Shown here: positions 20,977-33,402 of the stretch, one piece after another
How positions within the stretch are numbered: position 1 is the stretch's first letter
Layout: each line of letters opens with the position of its first letter
Assembly (NCBI GenBank): GCA_001792895.1
Contig: MARA01000002.1
Coordinates: 3,100,001 to 3,164,000 of the forward strand
Reading direction: 5' to 3'
DNA: 64,000 nt
From: Lentinus brumalis
Taxonomy: Eukaryota > Basidiomycota > Agaricomycetes > Polyporales > Polyporaceae
Position numbers and translations under genes: made by a program
Notes under the pieces: generated by a model
What the model was told of the DNA's origin: nothing
The model's input: the letters and a program-made list of their open reading frames with translations, nothing else
The model's database searches: none

Positions 20977-21618
20977 GTTCGAGAATAGGGTGCGAGGAGA
21001 TGTTCTGCGATGATCTCTTGCACGGTTCTAAAAAAGTCATTCCCCACGGGAACACACTTGGCAATGTTCCCTGCGCAACTGCCGTTGTCCGATACCGGAC
21101 CCTCAACTCAATAGACTGATGTACGCCGCTCGCGAGGTTGTACTGGTGGCGATCTCCACGCATTCATCTGGTGTCACCCAGAACACCTGGTGAAACGTGG
21201 TACGAAGGCGGAACACCCATCCCGCCTTATCACCACGTACCGTCGAGCATTCTGGGACATTCAAGTCTGAAACACGCCCGCATCCTGAAGCAAAGGCATG
21301 ACGTGGTTAGCTGCATTAGTCACGCACCAACCATGAACAACACTTTTCACGCCATTCCGTGCGATTTCCGAACACGAGGAGGGCGAAAGCATGCTATGGA
21401 TCTGCGCTCAATGCCGATCGGACTTTACAGTTTGGGACATGTCAAAAGGAAAGACTCACATTCAAATCTATTTGGGTGAATGGTCGACAACAAACACCAG
21501 CCACTGGGCATACACAAACGTGCTGAATACCAGCTGCGTCGTCTGCATATTTAAAGCTGTGCACCACCCAATACTTTGACGTACTTCTCGCACGGTATCA
21601 CTTACCACTTGGTTCACC

Positions 21619-22306
21619 ATGTCCGCCCTACTCAGTACCAAGCCAGATCTCTCCCAGCCACCACCTGCATACGCGAATGACGCTGCCGTCGCGGAACAAG
21701 CCACCGCCCTTCCGACAGACAGAGCACGTCAGTCGTCTGATGCCGTCGGGCGCGAACGCGGCGTTGTACTCCCGACCTCGGGAGACCCAGCAGACGCGTC
21801 CACAAACGGATCCGGAGCACGCGTCGAATCAGTCATCGGAACCGTGCTTCCGGTCGGCGCGCGTGAGTTCTTTCTTATGGGACTACAGCCACGGCCGTCC
21901 TGAATTTGCTGACCATAACCGGACAGCGTTTCCTGTCTACGCCCGCATCCCGCTGGTTCCCAATCCTGTCAGCCCGTATCTCAGACCCATCCCCGACCTC
22001 ACTCGGTTTTTCCCTGCCGACCACAACAGCATGGTCCTACACCGAGACACGAACTCGCACATTCTATCCCAACCCATCCAGCTCTACTACTGCCCCGCAT
22101 CGTTCACTCTTAATATCAACCTGAACGCGTGCATCCGGTTCATGGTATACAATCAGCTACCCTCCGATGCGACCACAGATAACCCTCAATGGCCTGGTCA
22201 GGTTGTTGCCGTGAAGTTCAAGGACTCCCTGTGCAATAGTTACGTAGACGTAGACGCATCCGACCTACGGTACATACAAGAATTCTTCGTCAGTCAAGTA
22301 GCTTAG
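21619..22306 (+). CDS. agaricomycete domain-family protein (paralogue of the MYND gene's C-terminal domain)
   Basis: Two exons (21619-21862 and 21927-22306) join in frame across a GTGAGT...CAG intron. The first part is polar and low complexity. The second carries a domain running from FPVYARIPLV to WPGQVVAVKFKDSLCNSYVD and ending DLRYIQEFFVSQVA. The same domain, clearly related (WxGxxxxxKFxxxxCxSYxDV then DL..I..FF), forms the C-terminal half of the next gene downstream, so the two are a tandem duplicate pair. From memory this C-terminal motif is frequent in mushroom genomes in proteins of unknown function, sometimes fused to MYND fingers. There is no predicted enzyme motif. Confidence 0.65.
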
Positions 22307-22560
22307 AAAGGACGGACTCCGAATACGTATCTGTCATGTGCGCGGGTTCTCATCGAATGACATATAAGTGCGACACGTCCAGCTCGAGCACGCCCTAGCG
22401 TATCAACGCAAGTACTCTCACCAATAACTTCGACTTGCCCTTCCGCTACTACCTGAGTAACCGTCGCTCGCCGAGCCGCCCACCGCAGTGCGTACTACGA
22501 CTAACGCACCTCACGCTTCGACCTGAACCAAATGCACGCCTGTCAGTACTAGCAGCTGGC

Positions 22561-23376
22561 ATGTCCGAGTCCACACTCCCTGTAACCGAACACGCCTGCC
22601 AGAGATGCAAGAAAACATGTTCAGACGTGTGTGGAGAATGTCATCAGGTATGGTATTGCGACTACCAATGCGCTGCTCTAGTAAGTGCCAGGTAACCGAT
22701 ATTTATGGACGAGAGTTCGACTAACCTCTCATAACACAGGACTGGCCTAGGCACTACAAACACTGCGCAACGTTCTTCCCGTACGCGGCCGACGGTGTCC
22801 CCCTCCAACAAGAGCTCCCCCCACCGTCCCGCAGCCCATCCCCCCTTCAGCAAGCCGAATCCCCCATTCAGCAAGCCGAAACCGCCGCCAAACACACAGA
22901 TGCAACTCTAACCGTGCACACTATCCATGGGGAAGTGAGAGCGTTCATGTTTTCTCCCGACTCCCGTAAGCCACCATGTCTACATAGTAACATCGCAGCC
23001 GGCTGACATGCTCTCCTCACAAGACGACGTACAGTCGATGTTAGTGCCGTACACCACATACAGGGGAGTACAACCGAACGCCCAACTCAACCTAGTGGCG
23101 CGCTTCGAAGACGCAGACCACGTCCTGCTCAGGACCGGGGCACAAGGGCAGCTACTCCAGTGGCCCTACGAAGTGTGGTTCAGCAAAAGTGCCTTCAAGA
23201 ACGCATATGGATGGCAGGAAAATCAAAGCGTCTTGGCGACGTTCGGTCCAGCTCTCAACCGGCCGTGGTTCGGACCTATCATGGTATTGAAATTCAACAA
23301 CCCGGACTGCGACTCGTACCGCGACGTTTCAGACACAGACCTAATGATACTCAGAGGGTTCTTCAACGGGGAGTAA
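22561..23376 (+). CDS. MYND zinc-finger protein with C-terminal orphan domain, 230 aa
   Basis: Exons 22561-22680, 22740-22934 and 22999-23376 (120, 195, 378 nt, all phase 0). The N-terminus is a MYND finger: CQRCKKTCSDVCGECHQVWY, then CDYQC, and after the first intron DWPRHYKHC, with all Cys and His ligands in place. MYND fingers bind zinc and usually contact proline-containing partner peptides. A Pro/Gln-rich linker with a repeated PxQQAE unit follows, then an orphan domain (LVPYTTYRGVQPN to WFGPIMVLKFNNPDCDSYRD, ending LRGFFNGE) that is paralogous to the gene at 21619. No catalytic motif (for example SET) is present. The ATG at 22561 is chosen because it leads directly into the finger. Confidence 0.78.
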
Positions 23377-23863
23377 ACAAGCACGTTCTACTAGACCACA
23401 ATAAACACGTTGATTACGTTCATCCCGAGTCCGCCGACCGAATCAGCACACAGCTGAACTAGTAGTACAGAGACTGGAGACTGACATACCGTCATCGTAC
23501 TTCGCGTACTTCACTCCTCTACCTCCGCCGGAAATGACGGTCGAACCCTTCCAGATGCAACGACTCGAGCGGTACGGCGGGGACGGCTGCACGTAGCTCT
23601 GGTTCGGACCGGACAGGGGTGAGGAGGCGGTCGCCATTCCACTCTGTTCGACACCAATGCTGTAGAAGCGCGGAATGACAACGTTAGAAGTACATACGGA
23701 ATCGAACGTACGTGAGCCCACTCTGGAACATACCCCGGAGAGCAACCGGAGACCACCCGGCCGTATGATGCCTACACAAACGAACAAGAAAGGACCGTGC
23801 CCACTTTGTCGCCGACTTCCCGTAACACCAATATCAGCACAAAGTTAGTAACTGTACGATATC

Positions 23864-24100
23864 ATGTCAGACACAATCAAGCGGCTTGCGCAACTCACTA
23901 GCAAGTCACCCAACCGAGGATCTGTTGCGTCCGGGAACACCACCTCCAACGCAGTCCGGCGCTCGAAAACAACATTAGCCACGAATCACAAAACACGCGT
24001 TCTGAAGGAGGGGCAGTACCACAGTCAAAGACCGCGGGTTAAACTCCCGGCCGCAGCAGCGCGGATCCTCACGCCAGTCCAGTCTGCAATGCTGCAGTAG
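23864..24100 (+). CDS. small hypothetical basic protein, 78 aa
   Basis: The frame starts at ATG 23864 and runs 78 codons. It is Ser/Thr/Arg/Lys-rich (AVRRSKTTLATNHKTRVLKE) with no recognised domain. It could be a disordered small protein, a first exon, or chance. The surrounding 23377-24370 shows no other supported feature. Confidence 0.25.
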   Translation: MSDTIKRLAQLTSKSPNRGSVASGNTTSNAVRRSKTTLATNHKTRVLKEGQYHSQRPRVKLPAAAARILTPVQSAMLQ

Positions 24101-24374
24101 CGGCGCCTGACGATGTGACGCGACGAAGAGAATGCCAAAATCGCGAATGGTCTCGCAGTTCAACAACGTATGATCGAACGACAAGTTACCCTTGAGTAGA
24201 GGAAGTCACGTCGATCGCGTACTCTCACGTAGGAACCTGATCCAGAGACTGCTATCCCGCACGAGCGTCTACTATCGCGTGGCATTTTGATGCGCAGACC
24301 CGCGCATACTGCTATCCTTCCATCTGTCACCGGCGCTTAGACAATGTCACATGCCTGATACATCACTTGACGAA

Positions 24375-27277
24375 TTAACGAGGTGAAGACCTGGCCACTT
24401 TCGTGTCCAGGAATATGGCAACTTGCAGGGAACAAAAGCCGAGCTTGCGGACTTGCTCAACTGGGTCCAACGACACACCGAGTGCAAGCCTGGCTACTGT
24501 GAAGTCAAGCGTAAGGTTCCAGGAACAAACCAGACCCAGACGACTTGCCGTTTCGACTATCCCTTTGAATGTCGTGACCGTGCTGGCATGGGCTTTGACA
24601 GCAAAGGGCGGGTCCGCTTTGAACCTCGTCGGAATGATCCCATCCTCAATCCTCATCACCGCGCTATGATGTTCGCTTGGAATGCAAACACGGACATCAA
24701 ACCTGTTCTCAGTAAGGAGGCGGCTTTAAGGTGCGTGTCCACATACCTTTCTCAACGACGATAGATGACCCATTGCGCTATACAGCTATATAGCCAAGTA
24801 TGCGTCGAAGGCAGAGTCCAACGCCCCTGCATTCCCTGCAATGTTGTCAGATATCGTGCAAAACATGCAGCAGGGGAATAGCGCACAGTCAGCATGCCAA
24901 AAACTGCTGAACAAAATGCTCGGGGAGAGGACATACTCTGCACAGGAGACGGCTCACCTTCTCTTGGGCATTCCTCTAGTGCGGACATCTGTCAGCTTCC
25001 AGAGCTTGAACTTGTCAAAGGACGGATCGTCGCGGCCACTACAAGAGGAGCCGGACCCGGAAGATGCTCCTGTACCGGAAGGGGAACCTGCGCGTGCGGT
25101 GACAACCGAATCTTGGCTCCAAAGGTACATGAATCGCCCGAACGAGCTTGAAGAGCTGTCCGTTCAAGAACTGTTTGCACGCTACTCCTGGCGTAATCGT
25201 GGCTGGCGCAGGCGACGAGACTCAACTACCGTCATTCTCCGTGTGTATCCGAGGTACTCACCAAACCCCGAGGACCCGCAATACGAGCAGTACTGCAGAA
25301 CGAAGGTCCTCCTTCACCACCCGTTCCGATCTCTTCAGGAGCTAACCCGACCTGGAACCCCCGACGAATGCTCGTGGGAAGACTTGCTTGCCCAATGTCG
25401 TACTGAAGAACACGAGCATCCTGAAGACACTCTCAGGGACCTAGAGAAGGAGCGTCAGGACAACGTCCAAGATGAGGATGATGATGAAGAGATTGAACCT
25501 GACCCGGACGCATTCTTGATGGACGAGGCTGACTGGCAGATGTTCGCGCAGCTGTATCCAGATGCCGTGCTCCCGGAGTTTGATGCAAGTGATCTGGGTC
25601 GAAGGCCTATCGACGACGGGTGGAATATCGACGAGGCGCATCACCGGTGGCAAGATATTGACAAGATGGCGTCCTACATCGCGGACCAGCGCAGGTTGGC
25701 TGGAGAAGAACTCAACAATGATGAAGAAGTCATTGAAGTCGATGTGGGCACCCTAGAGCAAGAGCAGAAGGTGATATTTGATTACTACATTGCAGCATAC
25801 AGGAGGATCCTGCAAGGAGAACAGGTCAACCCGAGCCTTCTCAATATCGACGGGACCGCTGGCTGCGGCAAAACTTACCTTATTAGGGCGATTTGTCAGG
25901 AACTCCGGCAAATGGCGCGCGATGCTGGCCAACCAGATCCCATTCGTGTTCTCGCTCCCTCAGGTGTCGCAGCATGGAACATCGGTGGGACTACTCTGCA
26001 CTCTGCACTCTCTATCCCTGCCACGGCCTCTCCTTCCGTGACACCTCTCACCGGAACCCGACTAGCTACACTACAGCGGGCCTGGAAAGGCGTGGTCTTT
26101 GTCGTTATTGACGAGAAGTCTATGCTGGGACTGCGTCTCTTTTCCAAGGTCGACGCATGGCTTCGACAACTCCTTCCTCAGGACAATCCATTTGGCGGCT
26201 TTCACGTCGCTCTTGTTGGCGATTTCGCTCAGTTACCACCTGTCGGAGATCGCCCTCTGTACTCTCCCCCCGGCCCCCTCGATACCGCATCAGAACGTGC
26301 ACAGGCTAACCATCACGGAAGCACACTGTACCAGATGTTTACGACCAGCTTCAGACTGCGCATTGTGCACCGTCAACTCGGCGACTCGGTCGAACAGCAG
26401 CAATTCCGTGCTCTTCTTGAGCATGCCAGCAACGGCGGACTTAGCACCGACGATTGGAAGCTCCTACTCAAGCGGTCTCAAAGCAAACTCACTGCACAGG
26501 AACAAGCCACTTTCCGAGAGTCGATGTGTCTATTTACCACCACAGAGGCTGTCAACATCGCGAACAACAAGGAGTTAATCGCACTCAATCACCCCTGTGC
26601 TCGGATTAAAGCTAAGCATGATGGCGGCGCGGAGGCAGCAAGAGCATCCCCCGAAGACGCTGCTGGACTCGAGGCCGAAGTCGTTCTATCACGCGGCGCA
26701 AAGGTCATGATTACGCGGAACCTTTGGCAGCGGCACGGTACGTTGCTCAATGATTCCTATTGCCCTCTATCTTACATACAGCCCTCCAGGTCTTGTGAAT
26801 GGCGCAACCGGGATCGTCGAGGACATCGTCTGGCCACTCGGCAGCGTTCGATCCGATCTCCCGCTCGCCGTGTTGGTCTCCTGCCCGACCTACACCGGTC
26901 CGACTCTATGGCGCACGGAGCCTCGTCCTGGACGGCCAGAAGGCATTCCTATCGTGCCCCTTTCAGCAATCAAGGCCACCTTCGAGCTGAAAGGCAAGAC
27001 ACTGTCTCGCAGGCAACTGTCTCTCCGTCTGGCCTGGGCGGTCACAGTTCACAAATTGCAGGGTTTAACCATCACACGCGCGCGCATCGGACTCGGGAAG
27101 TCCGAGTTTTGTTCGGGACTGACCTTTGTCGCACTCTCAAGAGTGAAGACCCTCGATGGCTTGATGTTGGTGGAGGAAGTCAACTTCGACCGTGTTCGGA
27201 AACTCGGCGGTAAGACCCTGGAGCAGCGCCAGCAGGATTGGGCGCGTAGATACCCTGTACTACCTGCATCGACTTGA
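24375..27277 (+). CDS. 5'-truncated second RepHel gene (Helitron PIF1 helicase), three exons
   Basis: Similarity to the Helitron RepHel family starts abruptly near 24375 with EYGNLQGTKAELADLLNWVQ, FEPRRNDPILNPHHRAMMFA and, after an intron at 24731-24785, the Rep tyrosine motif YIAKYASKAE. The HUH (HxH) motif and everything before it are missing. The helicase half is complete: Walker A DGTAGCGKTYLIRAI, Walker B VVIDEKSMLG, and after a second intron (26738-26789) NGATGIVEDI, AWAVTVHKLQGLT and LSRVKTLDG. What looks like a frameshift at 26.74 kb is this 52-bp intron. Its sequence is far from that of the 7.5-13.7 kb Helitron, so it is a different lineage. Without the HUH site it cannot transpose alone; it may be a relic or a helicase now used by the host. 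Confidence 0.85.
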
Positions 27278-27797
27278 GTCCTTTCCGTCCTCCTCATGTA
27301 GTAGCTGCTCCAATAGGACACACATTCAGCATTGAGTGCGATAGGCGTGACTGCGCAGCGAGCTATTTGTCTCCGACTGAATGCTAGTATAATCTTCTCG
27401 AGCTGCACGCAGGTATGGGCGTAAGCGTTACAGCGATCGACGTTAAGTTTATCGACGAAGGGATGGGACGAAGAAGGACGAAGGTTGGCCGCACTTGGGC
27501 GCCAGCTATGACGAAACGGTAAACTTACATACTCGACCCCCATTTACTAGCATTTACTGTATCCGTGGCCTTCGGCCTAAACGCGTTCAAACCTTGCTAT
27601 TCGCTGGCATATGTGCGTGCGACGAGCCGAGATTAGCAGACGCTGCCCGCAAGTACTGTCTTCCGCTGACCACCATCTCGTCCTCCTACTCGAACATGTG
27701 GACTCTCATCCCGACAGCCTCAGTCTCAGCCGCTTCCCAGACCCCGCCGTTCTTTGTGATAATACCGATGCTCCCTCCATGCGACCTTTGATCTTCC

Positions 27798-28537
27798 ATG
27801 GGCCACATCGAATACCCTCCTGAGTGGCACTCCGTTATCGCTGGACGAGAGAACTTTGTACTAGTACGTCTTACACTCAACTGCGAAGATATGTACCTGA
27901 CAACGGTAGCGGCATTCGCAGTGTTGTTCACGCCCTCGGAAGCATCAGTTGCACGGCAGCGAGTCGAAACTAATTGCTGGAAGCTGGACAGCTTCGGGAC
28001 GGACGGCTACGAAGCCAAGGGTACGTGATCATTGCCCCCGTTTACTTTACTCTGCACCATACGTCGCCGACTCGAGACTGACACTTCATAGTCCCAAAGG
28101 AGTCCAGTGTTACCTTCGTCGCAGTGTCGCTGTCCATCGGCAAGACGGTGTATTCGGTGTGCACTAACCATCGCGGACTTTCGCCGAACAAACCACCCAT
28201 CCAATTAACCGCAAAACATCGACCACCGAATGTCCTAGATATCAGGCTATATCGACCCCACAACCGCATACACGTGACAGTCGGTCGGCCACGGCCTGGT
28301 AGGGTGCGCGAGTCTCGAGAGGGCGCGACTTGTGCGCAGGGCATGCCCACCCGACGCCTCCGCGAAACTATTCGTGGAATGCAAGTCCAGGGTCCAAGGT
28401 TACCACCCGCATTTACCGTGAACTTCACCCTCGCCTCCTGTGTACCCGCGATCACAGTGGCATCCCTGGGAGTATACACGGGCGTCCGCAGAGTCGCAAT
28501 AGGGCGCGATATGGGTTGCGCGACACTGCAGAAGTAG
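27798..28537 (+). CDS. possible gene of unknown function
   Basis: A frame beginning MGHIEYPPEWHSVIAGRENF leads to TNCWKLDSFGTDGYEAK and, across a GTACGT...ATAG intron (about 28021-28090), to KESSVTFVAVSLSIGKTVYS, MPTRRLRETIRGMQVQGPRL and a stop at 28537. A competing intron at about 27861-27918 would change the frame. The minus strand is also open over 28042-28662. No family is recognised. Confidence 0.3.
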
Positions 28538-28539
28538 CA

Positions 28540-29470
28540 GCGTCCGCAGGAGAGCCGACATTCTCTGGTTCGAAACACCGGGATTGTTACAGGACCTGTC
28601 GCAGGTGAGTACTTGTCGCCGTCACGCGAACCATAGCTTGCTATCCAATCTATCGTCTTCAACAGTCTTCCAAATGCCCTGGCTTATGGTGTTACGTCCG
28701 GATGGCTAGCGAACCCCTCCGCACCGACATATACTCGTACCAAGATCGCGCATACGACGATCGCCCTGTCGCCCTTGCATCTACTCTCCCGACTCGTCTC
28801 GCCGATACGGACCACGTCCGAAGACTGCGTCCGACAAGTCGGGTTCCCCAACGGAGACTAAGTCGCAAACCATGGCCGACGTCTCGGATGTCTCCGTCCT
28901 TCCCAGGCGGCGGGTTTCGGCTTGCCCACCTCTGGATGCGTTTGTTACCTCCGTTGGAACCTTGACTCACTCCAGGACACCCGGATCTCGATCTCGACTG
29001 ACAAGCTCAACAAATGGACAAGCTTGGGAGAGTCAATTACGCTTGTGTCAGTCAGCGTGTCTATGCTGATGACGAGCAGCTAGGCCATTTCAAACCTTCC
29101 GGACGTCGAGAGTATAGGGAGTCTTCCCACCCGACGTCGGGGTCGCTGGCGGTAATCGAGTGAATGCTGATGTCGCTACTTGGAGCTGTATATACATACA
29201 TAGAGCTATCAACTTGTACTCGAGGGTTTGGACTGGGAATGATCATTATTTACACAATCGGGAGAACTATCACAGCACTACGCAAACACAGATATCGCAA
29301 TATGATACACGGGTTATATGTTGTCATCGGTCATAAGTTGTACAGTATACAGTAAATGAGACACAGCAGAACAAGCAAAACACGACATGCAAGAAGACAG
29401 CGAGAGCTACTCAAGAAGTCCAAAGATGAGATGGAGCGCGACACCATACGCGCGACCCAGAGGGCCGGGC
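28540..29470. other. no convincing gene; boundary between accessory and host blocks
   Basis: Only short frames. An Arg/Pro-rich plus frame at 28702-28965 and an AT-richer stretch at 29160-29350 are present. I see no repeat boundary, target duplication or integrase that would mark an inserted block. Confidence 0.35.
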
Positions 29471-29478
29471 GCCGAGTA

Positions 29479-30077
29479 TCACTTGCGGGCATCCGCGTTG
29501 TGGGCGTCGAGGACCAACAGCGCCAGCCAGCGGCGCAGAACGCCCACAAGATCCTGATCGACAATCAGTTCTCGCACGACACTCCAAAACATACACACGC
29601 GCCCGAAACAAACACTCACAGTGAGGACAGCCGAGATCTTGGGGCGGCCGAGCTGGTCCTGGTCCTCGACGCGGGGCAGCACCTCTTCCTCGGGCTCGCC
29701 TGCGACGACGGGTCCGTCGAGCTCGAGGCTCGACACGTCGTTGTCGACGGGCTCGGTGCGAGGCGTCGTGGGGCGCTAGGGCGAAGATCTCGGGATGTGT
29801 ACAGGGAAGAGACACCACGTACTCACCAGCGCAGGTGTTGGAGGGGCCGTAGAGGCGGCAGCGTCGATCGCCTGAGACGTGGCGCGTCTTCAAGTGTGTA
29901 GAGAGAGGAACAGCTCGAGCGACGTACCATGAACGCGTCCTCGAGTCGCTGACGGACCACCCTCGCGTAAGGGTGGTAGCGTCCGAGGTGCGTGTGGCGG
30001 TATGCAGGGAGGCGGTTCTCGGCCATCTTTGTCGCGACGAAGGTGAACGAGGGGAACGGCGGGTCGATGCGGGGCAT
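29479..30077 (-). CDS. hypothetical protein, 141 aa, four exons
   Basis: Exons 30077-29928, 29871-29827, 29775-29620 and 29553-29479 are all phase 0 with GT-AG borders and give 141 residues. It starts MPRIDPPFPSFTFVATKMAE, has RYHPYARVVRQRLEDAFM, an Ala/Thr/Pro linker, an acidic segment (VVAGEPEEEVLPRVEDQDQL) and a hydrophobic end (GVLRRWLALLVLD). No known domain. The upstream minus frame at 30485-30354 (MRRRLDEVVVAEMERGGEEL, ending DAIRR at a GTGCGC donor) is coding-like but did not join in frame, so it may belong to another transcript. The plus-strand open frame over the same region is a shadow. Confidence 0.55.
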
Positions 30078-30489
30078 TAACTATATTGTAGAGCGAGGCC
30101 CGAACAGGGGTAGGGATAGACTCCGGGAGATACGGGGAAGTAAGGGCGAACGCGCCGGACGACGCGCTCAAGAGCGAAGGCAAACGGAAAGCGAAGACGA
30201 AGAGGGCGATAAGCAGAGAGAGTGAATGGGGAAGATGGGACTGGGGTGGTGGAATGGGCGAAAAGTGAAGGCCAGAAGGACCCCTTCTAAATAGTGGGAA
30301 GAAACGACGGGGAGCTTGGGGAAGCAAATTAGCGATTTGACGGCGCACCTGCGTATGGCATCGACGATACTGCTCTTGCTACTGCCTCCGACGACCCGCA
30401 GCGTCGGATCGCTGCAGTCCGGGTCTAGCTCCTCGCCACCGCGCTCCATCTCGGCGACCACCACCTCGTCCAATCGCCGTCGCATGCTG

Positions 30490-32570
30490 CTTACGTCCTG
30501 ATGTCCAGGGTTGTCGCGCTATGGAAGAGAAGACACGAAGAAGTGAGCGATACACGAACGATATGAGTCATGACACGTTCAAACTTCAGTCGTATGCGGA
30601 CGCGAGAAACGGCGCCGCCATAGAACGACAGGGTGCGTCCTAACCAACTTCAAATGCAGGGTATCGACGACCAGTATACAGAGCCGTCCACCAACTGCTT
30701 GGAAGGTGCATGTGTCACTTCGTGCGCAGGTGAACGAGGCGGAAGTGCGCAATGCAAAGTCCAATGCCGGGAAATTGGGTACTTAACCGGACATGTGTTC
30801 CCCAGCTCATGAGCACCCATGCATATGCAATTCTAGATGCATATTGCGACTCTGCGGTCCTCCTCTGCTCCCAAAGAGGGCAGTCAAGACTGCCTGAGGT
30901 CTCGCTAGCCATCGCTGGAGCTGAGTCCCCAAACCACCACCAAGGACGCGTGTGTCACGTGTTCGTCGCGCGCGCCTGTCGGTATAACAATACGAGAATT
31001 CGTGGTGCGTCTTTCTTCAGCCGACGACCAACACGAGTCTGATCCCTTGCTCTCCGTATGTCTGCGTCAACACCCAGCAATTTGAACGCAATGTGTGTGT
31101 ATGAGCAAGCCCTCAAGATCAAGGCCATCAAGAACAAGCCAAGAGCTTGACAAGATGAACTGACCTCAAGCCGCTCGCAAAAAAAGAGTGACGAACACGA
31201 CTGAATGCTCCGTGTGGGATAAGCAAGTGCAAGTGTGCTCAAGCAGAAGAAGACTCAAGAGAATAGGAAGACAAGGAGTGAACTTACAACAAGAAACAGC
31301 GAGTTGCGCGAAGATATCGCGACTCCGCCCTTGATAGACATGTGTCTTCGGGCATCCGACTGCATTGAAGAGATAAGTCGCGAGTCCTTGATTATATCTT
31401 GACTGTGAGTGAGCGTGAGGCCGGAGGGAGCAGTATGACCGGCTGGCTGGACACGGCTGCCCGGTGGTGCTGTTCTTGACGTTGCTGTCGCCGTTGTTAA
31501 GTCTACTGGAGGGGGAACCCTTGACGGTTCAATCGAAAGCGGCAATTCTCGGGGTCCTGAACGACGGCAGAATGTTTGCTGCCATGGTTGAAGACGCGTC
31601 AACATGCTGGCCGATTTTTCGAACCGCTATTTGTCGCCGGCGGACTCCAGGGGCCACGAGTGCTTCAAGGCAGGAAGACGGCCGAGGACCGGCCTCATAA
31701 AATCGCAAGACCCTCAGCAAGTAATCCAGAGTCGAGCAGCAAGCCAGAGCAACGAAGGGAGGCCGGCCGCGGGGTGCAGAACGGTGCGCAAGACCAGGGG
31801 GGCCGTGGGCTCGTGGCGCGCAACTCCGAACGCCACCAGCCGCTCGATCGAGCCCCCTCCCCCGGTCCCTGCTCCAACCTCCCCTGCTCTGCCGCGTCCC
31901 CACCCTTCTCGTCCCTCCTGTCCGTCTTTCTGAGTGCTCTCGACGCCGTCAATGCCGCCGGAAGATCTCTCGAAGCCACCTGAACCTCCCAAGTCCTGCG
32001 TGGCAAGCACACGACTCCCCATCCCTCCGACGCCGTGAGACTACGATCGACAATGCAACCTGGCCTTCCCGACCACCGTTGGTCTCGTCCACTGCCCAAT
32101 ATCTCCGCTACCGGACCACACAAGCAATAATTCTGTCAGCTTGCTTCACGAGGCCTCGAGACCACAACGGCAAGCTCCCGGCCAAGTCCCGGCGTTCTGG
32201 TTGGCAGTGAGATTTCTGTGCGCCACTACAACTTCCCCGGATAGCGAGATGATGTCCTCGCGTGCCGCCCCGCGTTCTCAGCCTCTGGCCCTGCGCACAC
32301 AGGCACACCCGCCCGACCCGCTGGTAGCAGCGTCGCTGCGCCGGTCGTCCCTACGCTCGTCGAGCGGGGGCTGGAAGGGCGCTCACATGATGGCCTGCCT
32401 GGCGTGTTGCCCCGCATTTGCACACTTTTGACCCTCCGCACACAGCGACCCGCCCTCGGACCCGCCCTTCCATGCAGGTCGCCTCACGACTCGCCGCCGT
32501 CCTCCTTACGTCGTCCAGCCACCGTTGGCCAGCAACTCACAGGGAGTGCCCTCCCCAACGGTCTCATTGT
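30490..32570. other. no convincing gene
   Basis: About 2 kb with short, mutually conflicting frames, many Ser/Arg/Pro-rich (typical of GC-rich non-coding DNA). No domain, repeat or RNA gene recognised. Confidence 0.35.
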
Positions 32571-32575
32571 TGTTC

Positions 32576-33402
32576 GATGTCTTCAATCGTACGAGCAGCT
32601 CCCGTGCCGGACAATGAATAGGCACTGTCAGCACAGCGGACTCGGGTGGCCCCCTCCGCCCTCGGCCGCTCCCGTGGGCCGTCACAATCTCCTATTCGCA
32701 AGTCTGCGATGCGAGGAAGGGATGCCGACCTGAAGACCGCTGCTCTCCCACTGGCCAAGGGTAAGATAAGACAATATGTCCCCTCCAGGTTGAAAATCGA
32801 CCAACCGGGAGTCGCAGAAGGTGTCCAGGCTTCGAGGTGCGTCTCATCATCCCTTGCTGTATACTTACTTGTCCCTCCATGCTTTCAGCTATCCTATGCC
32901 GCATAAAGTGATCCCAACTTTCAACATGTGCTCCTCCGAGAACACTTATCGCAATCGCAGCGGACAGCATCAGCGGCTACAAGGGACAGGTCAACACACC
33001 TATCGCCTATACCTTCTCCGGCGACGTCAGTTACTGGGGCCGGACCGACCACATAGTTCCCCAGCTGCAGACAACGAGACCACGAGTTCAAGTATGCGCC
33101 AACGACTTCGCCGTATGCACTGTTCGGACAAAAGAACTGCGTTGCTGTGACAGTGTCTGGACTCATGCAGGACGTCCCCTACACGATGGTACTATCGCAT
33201 CGTTGTGCATGGCAGCCTCGGGTCCCCCAGGTCACCAGGTGAGCAGAGCAAGTCGCACATTCAACTCCAGCGCTCATTCTCATTGAATTTTCAGCCATCA
33301 CCACCCTCTGCGGTCCTGCGAGACATCTATCTGGCGTGTAGAACCACAGCATGCATGAGGATGCGATGGATCAGTAGCATTTGGTGCGTCTCGTCAGCCT
33401 GA
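32576..33402 (+). CDS. possible spliced gene, unknown
   Basis: Three blocks look coding. The first, LKTAALPLAKGKIRQYVPSR with LKIDQPGVAEGVQAS, ends at a GTGCGT donor (about 32835) and continues after a TTTCAG acceptor as YPMPHKVIPTFNMCSSENT. A later block has YAPTTSPYALFGQKNCVAVT and GLMQDVPYTMVLSHRCAWQP, then a GTGAGC donor near 33239 and a TTTTCAG acceptor. Start and final exon are unresolved and no family is recognised. Confidence 0.3.

Noticed and set aside
26738..26789. Apparent frameshift in the truncated RepHel helicase
   Set aside because: A 52-bp GT-AG intron joins NLWQRH to GLVNGATGIV in the correct frame.
1..29300. The left block as an integrated giant virus or a Starship-type cargo element
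   Set aside because: RNR genes can suggest a large DNA virus, but I see no capsid, DNA polymerase, tyrosine-recombinase captain or terminal repeats, and the genes are rich in fungal introns and fungal regulator families.
29400..29901. Plus-strand 181-codon frame
   Set aside because: It is antisense to four well-formed exons of the minus-strand gene at 29479-30077.
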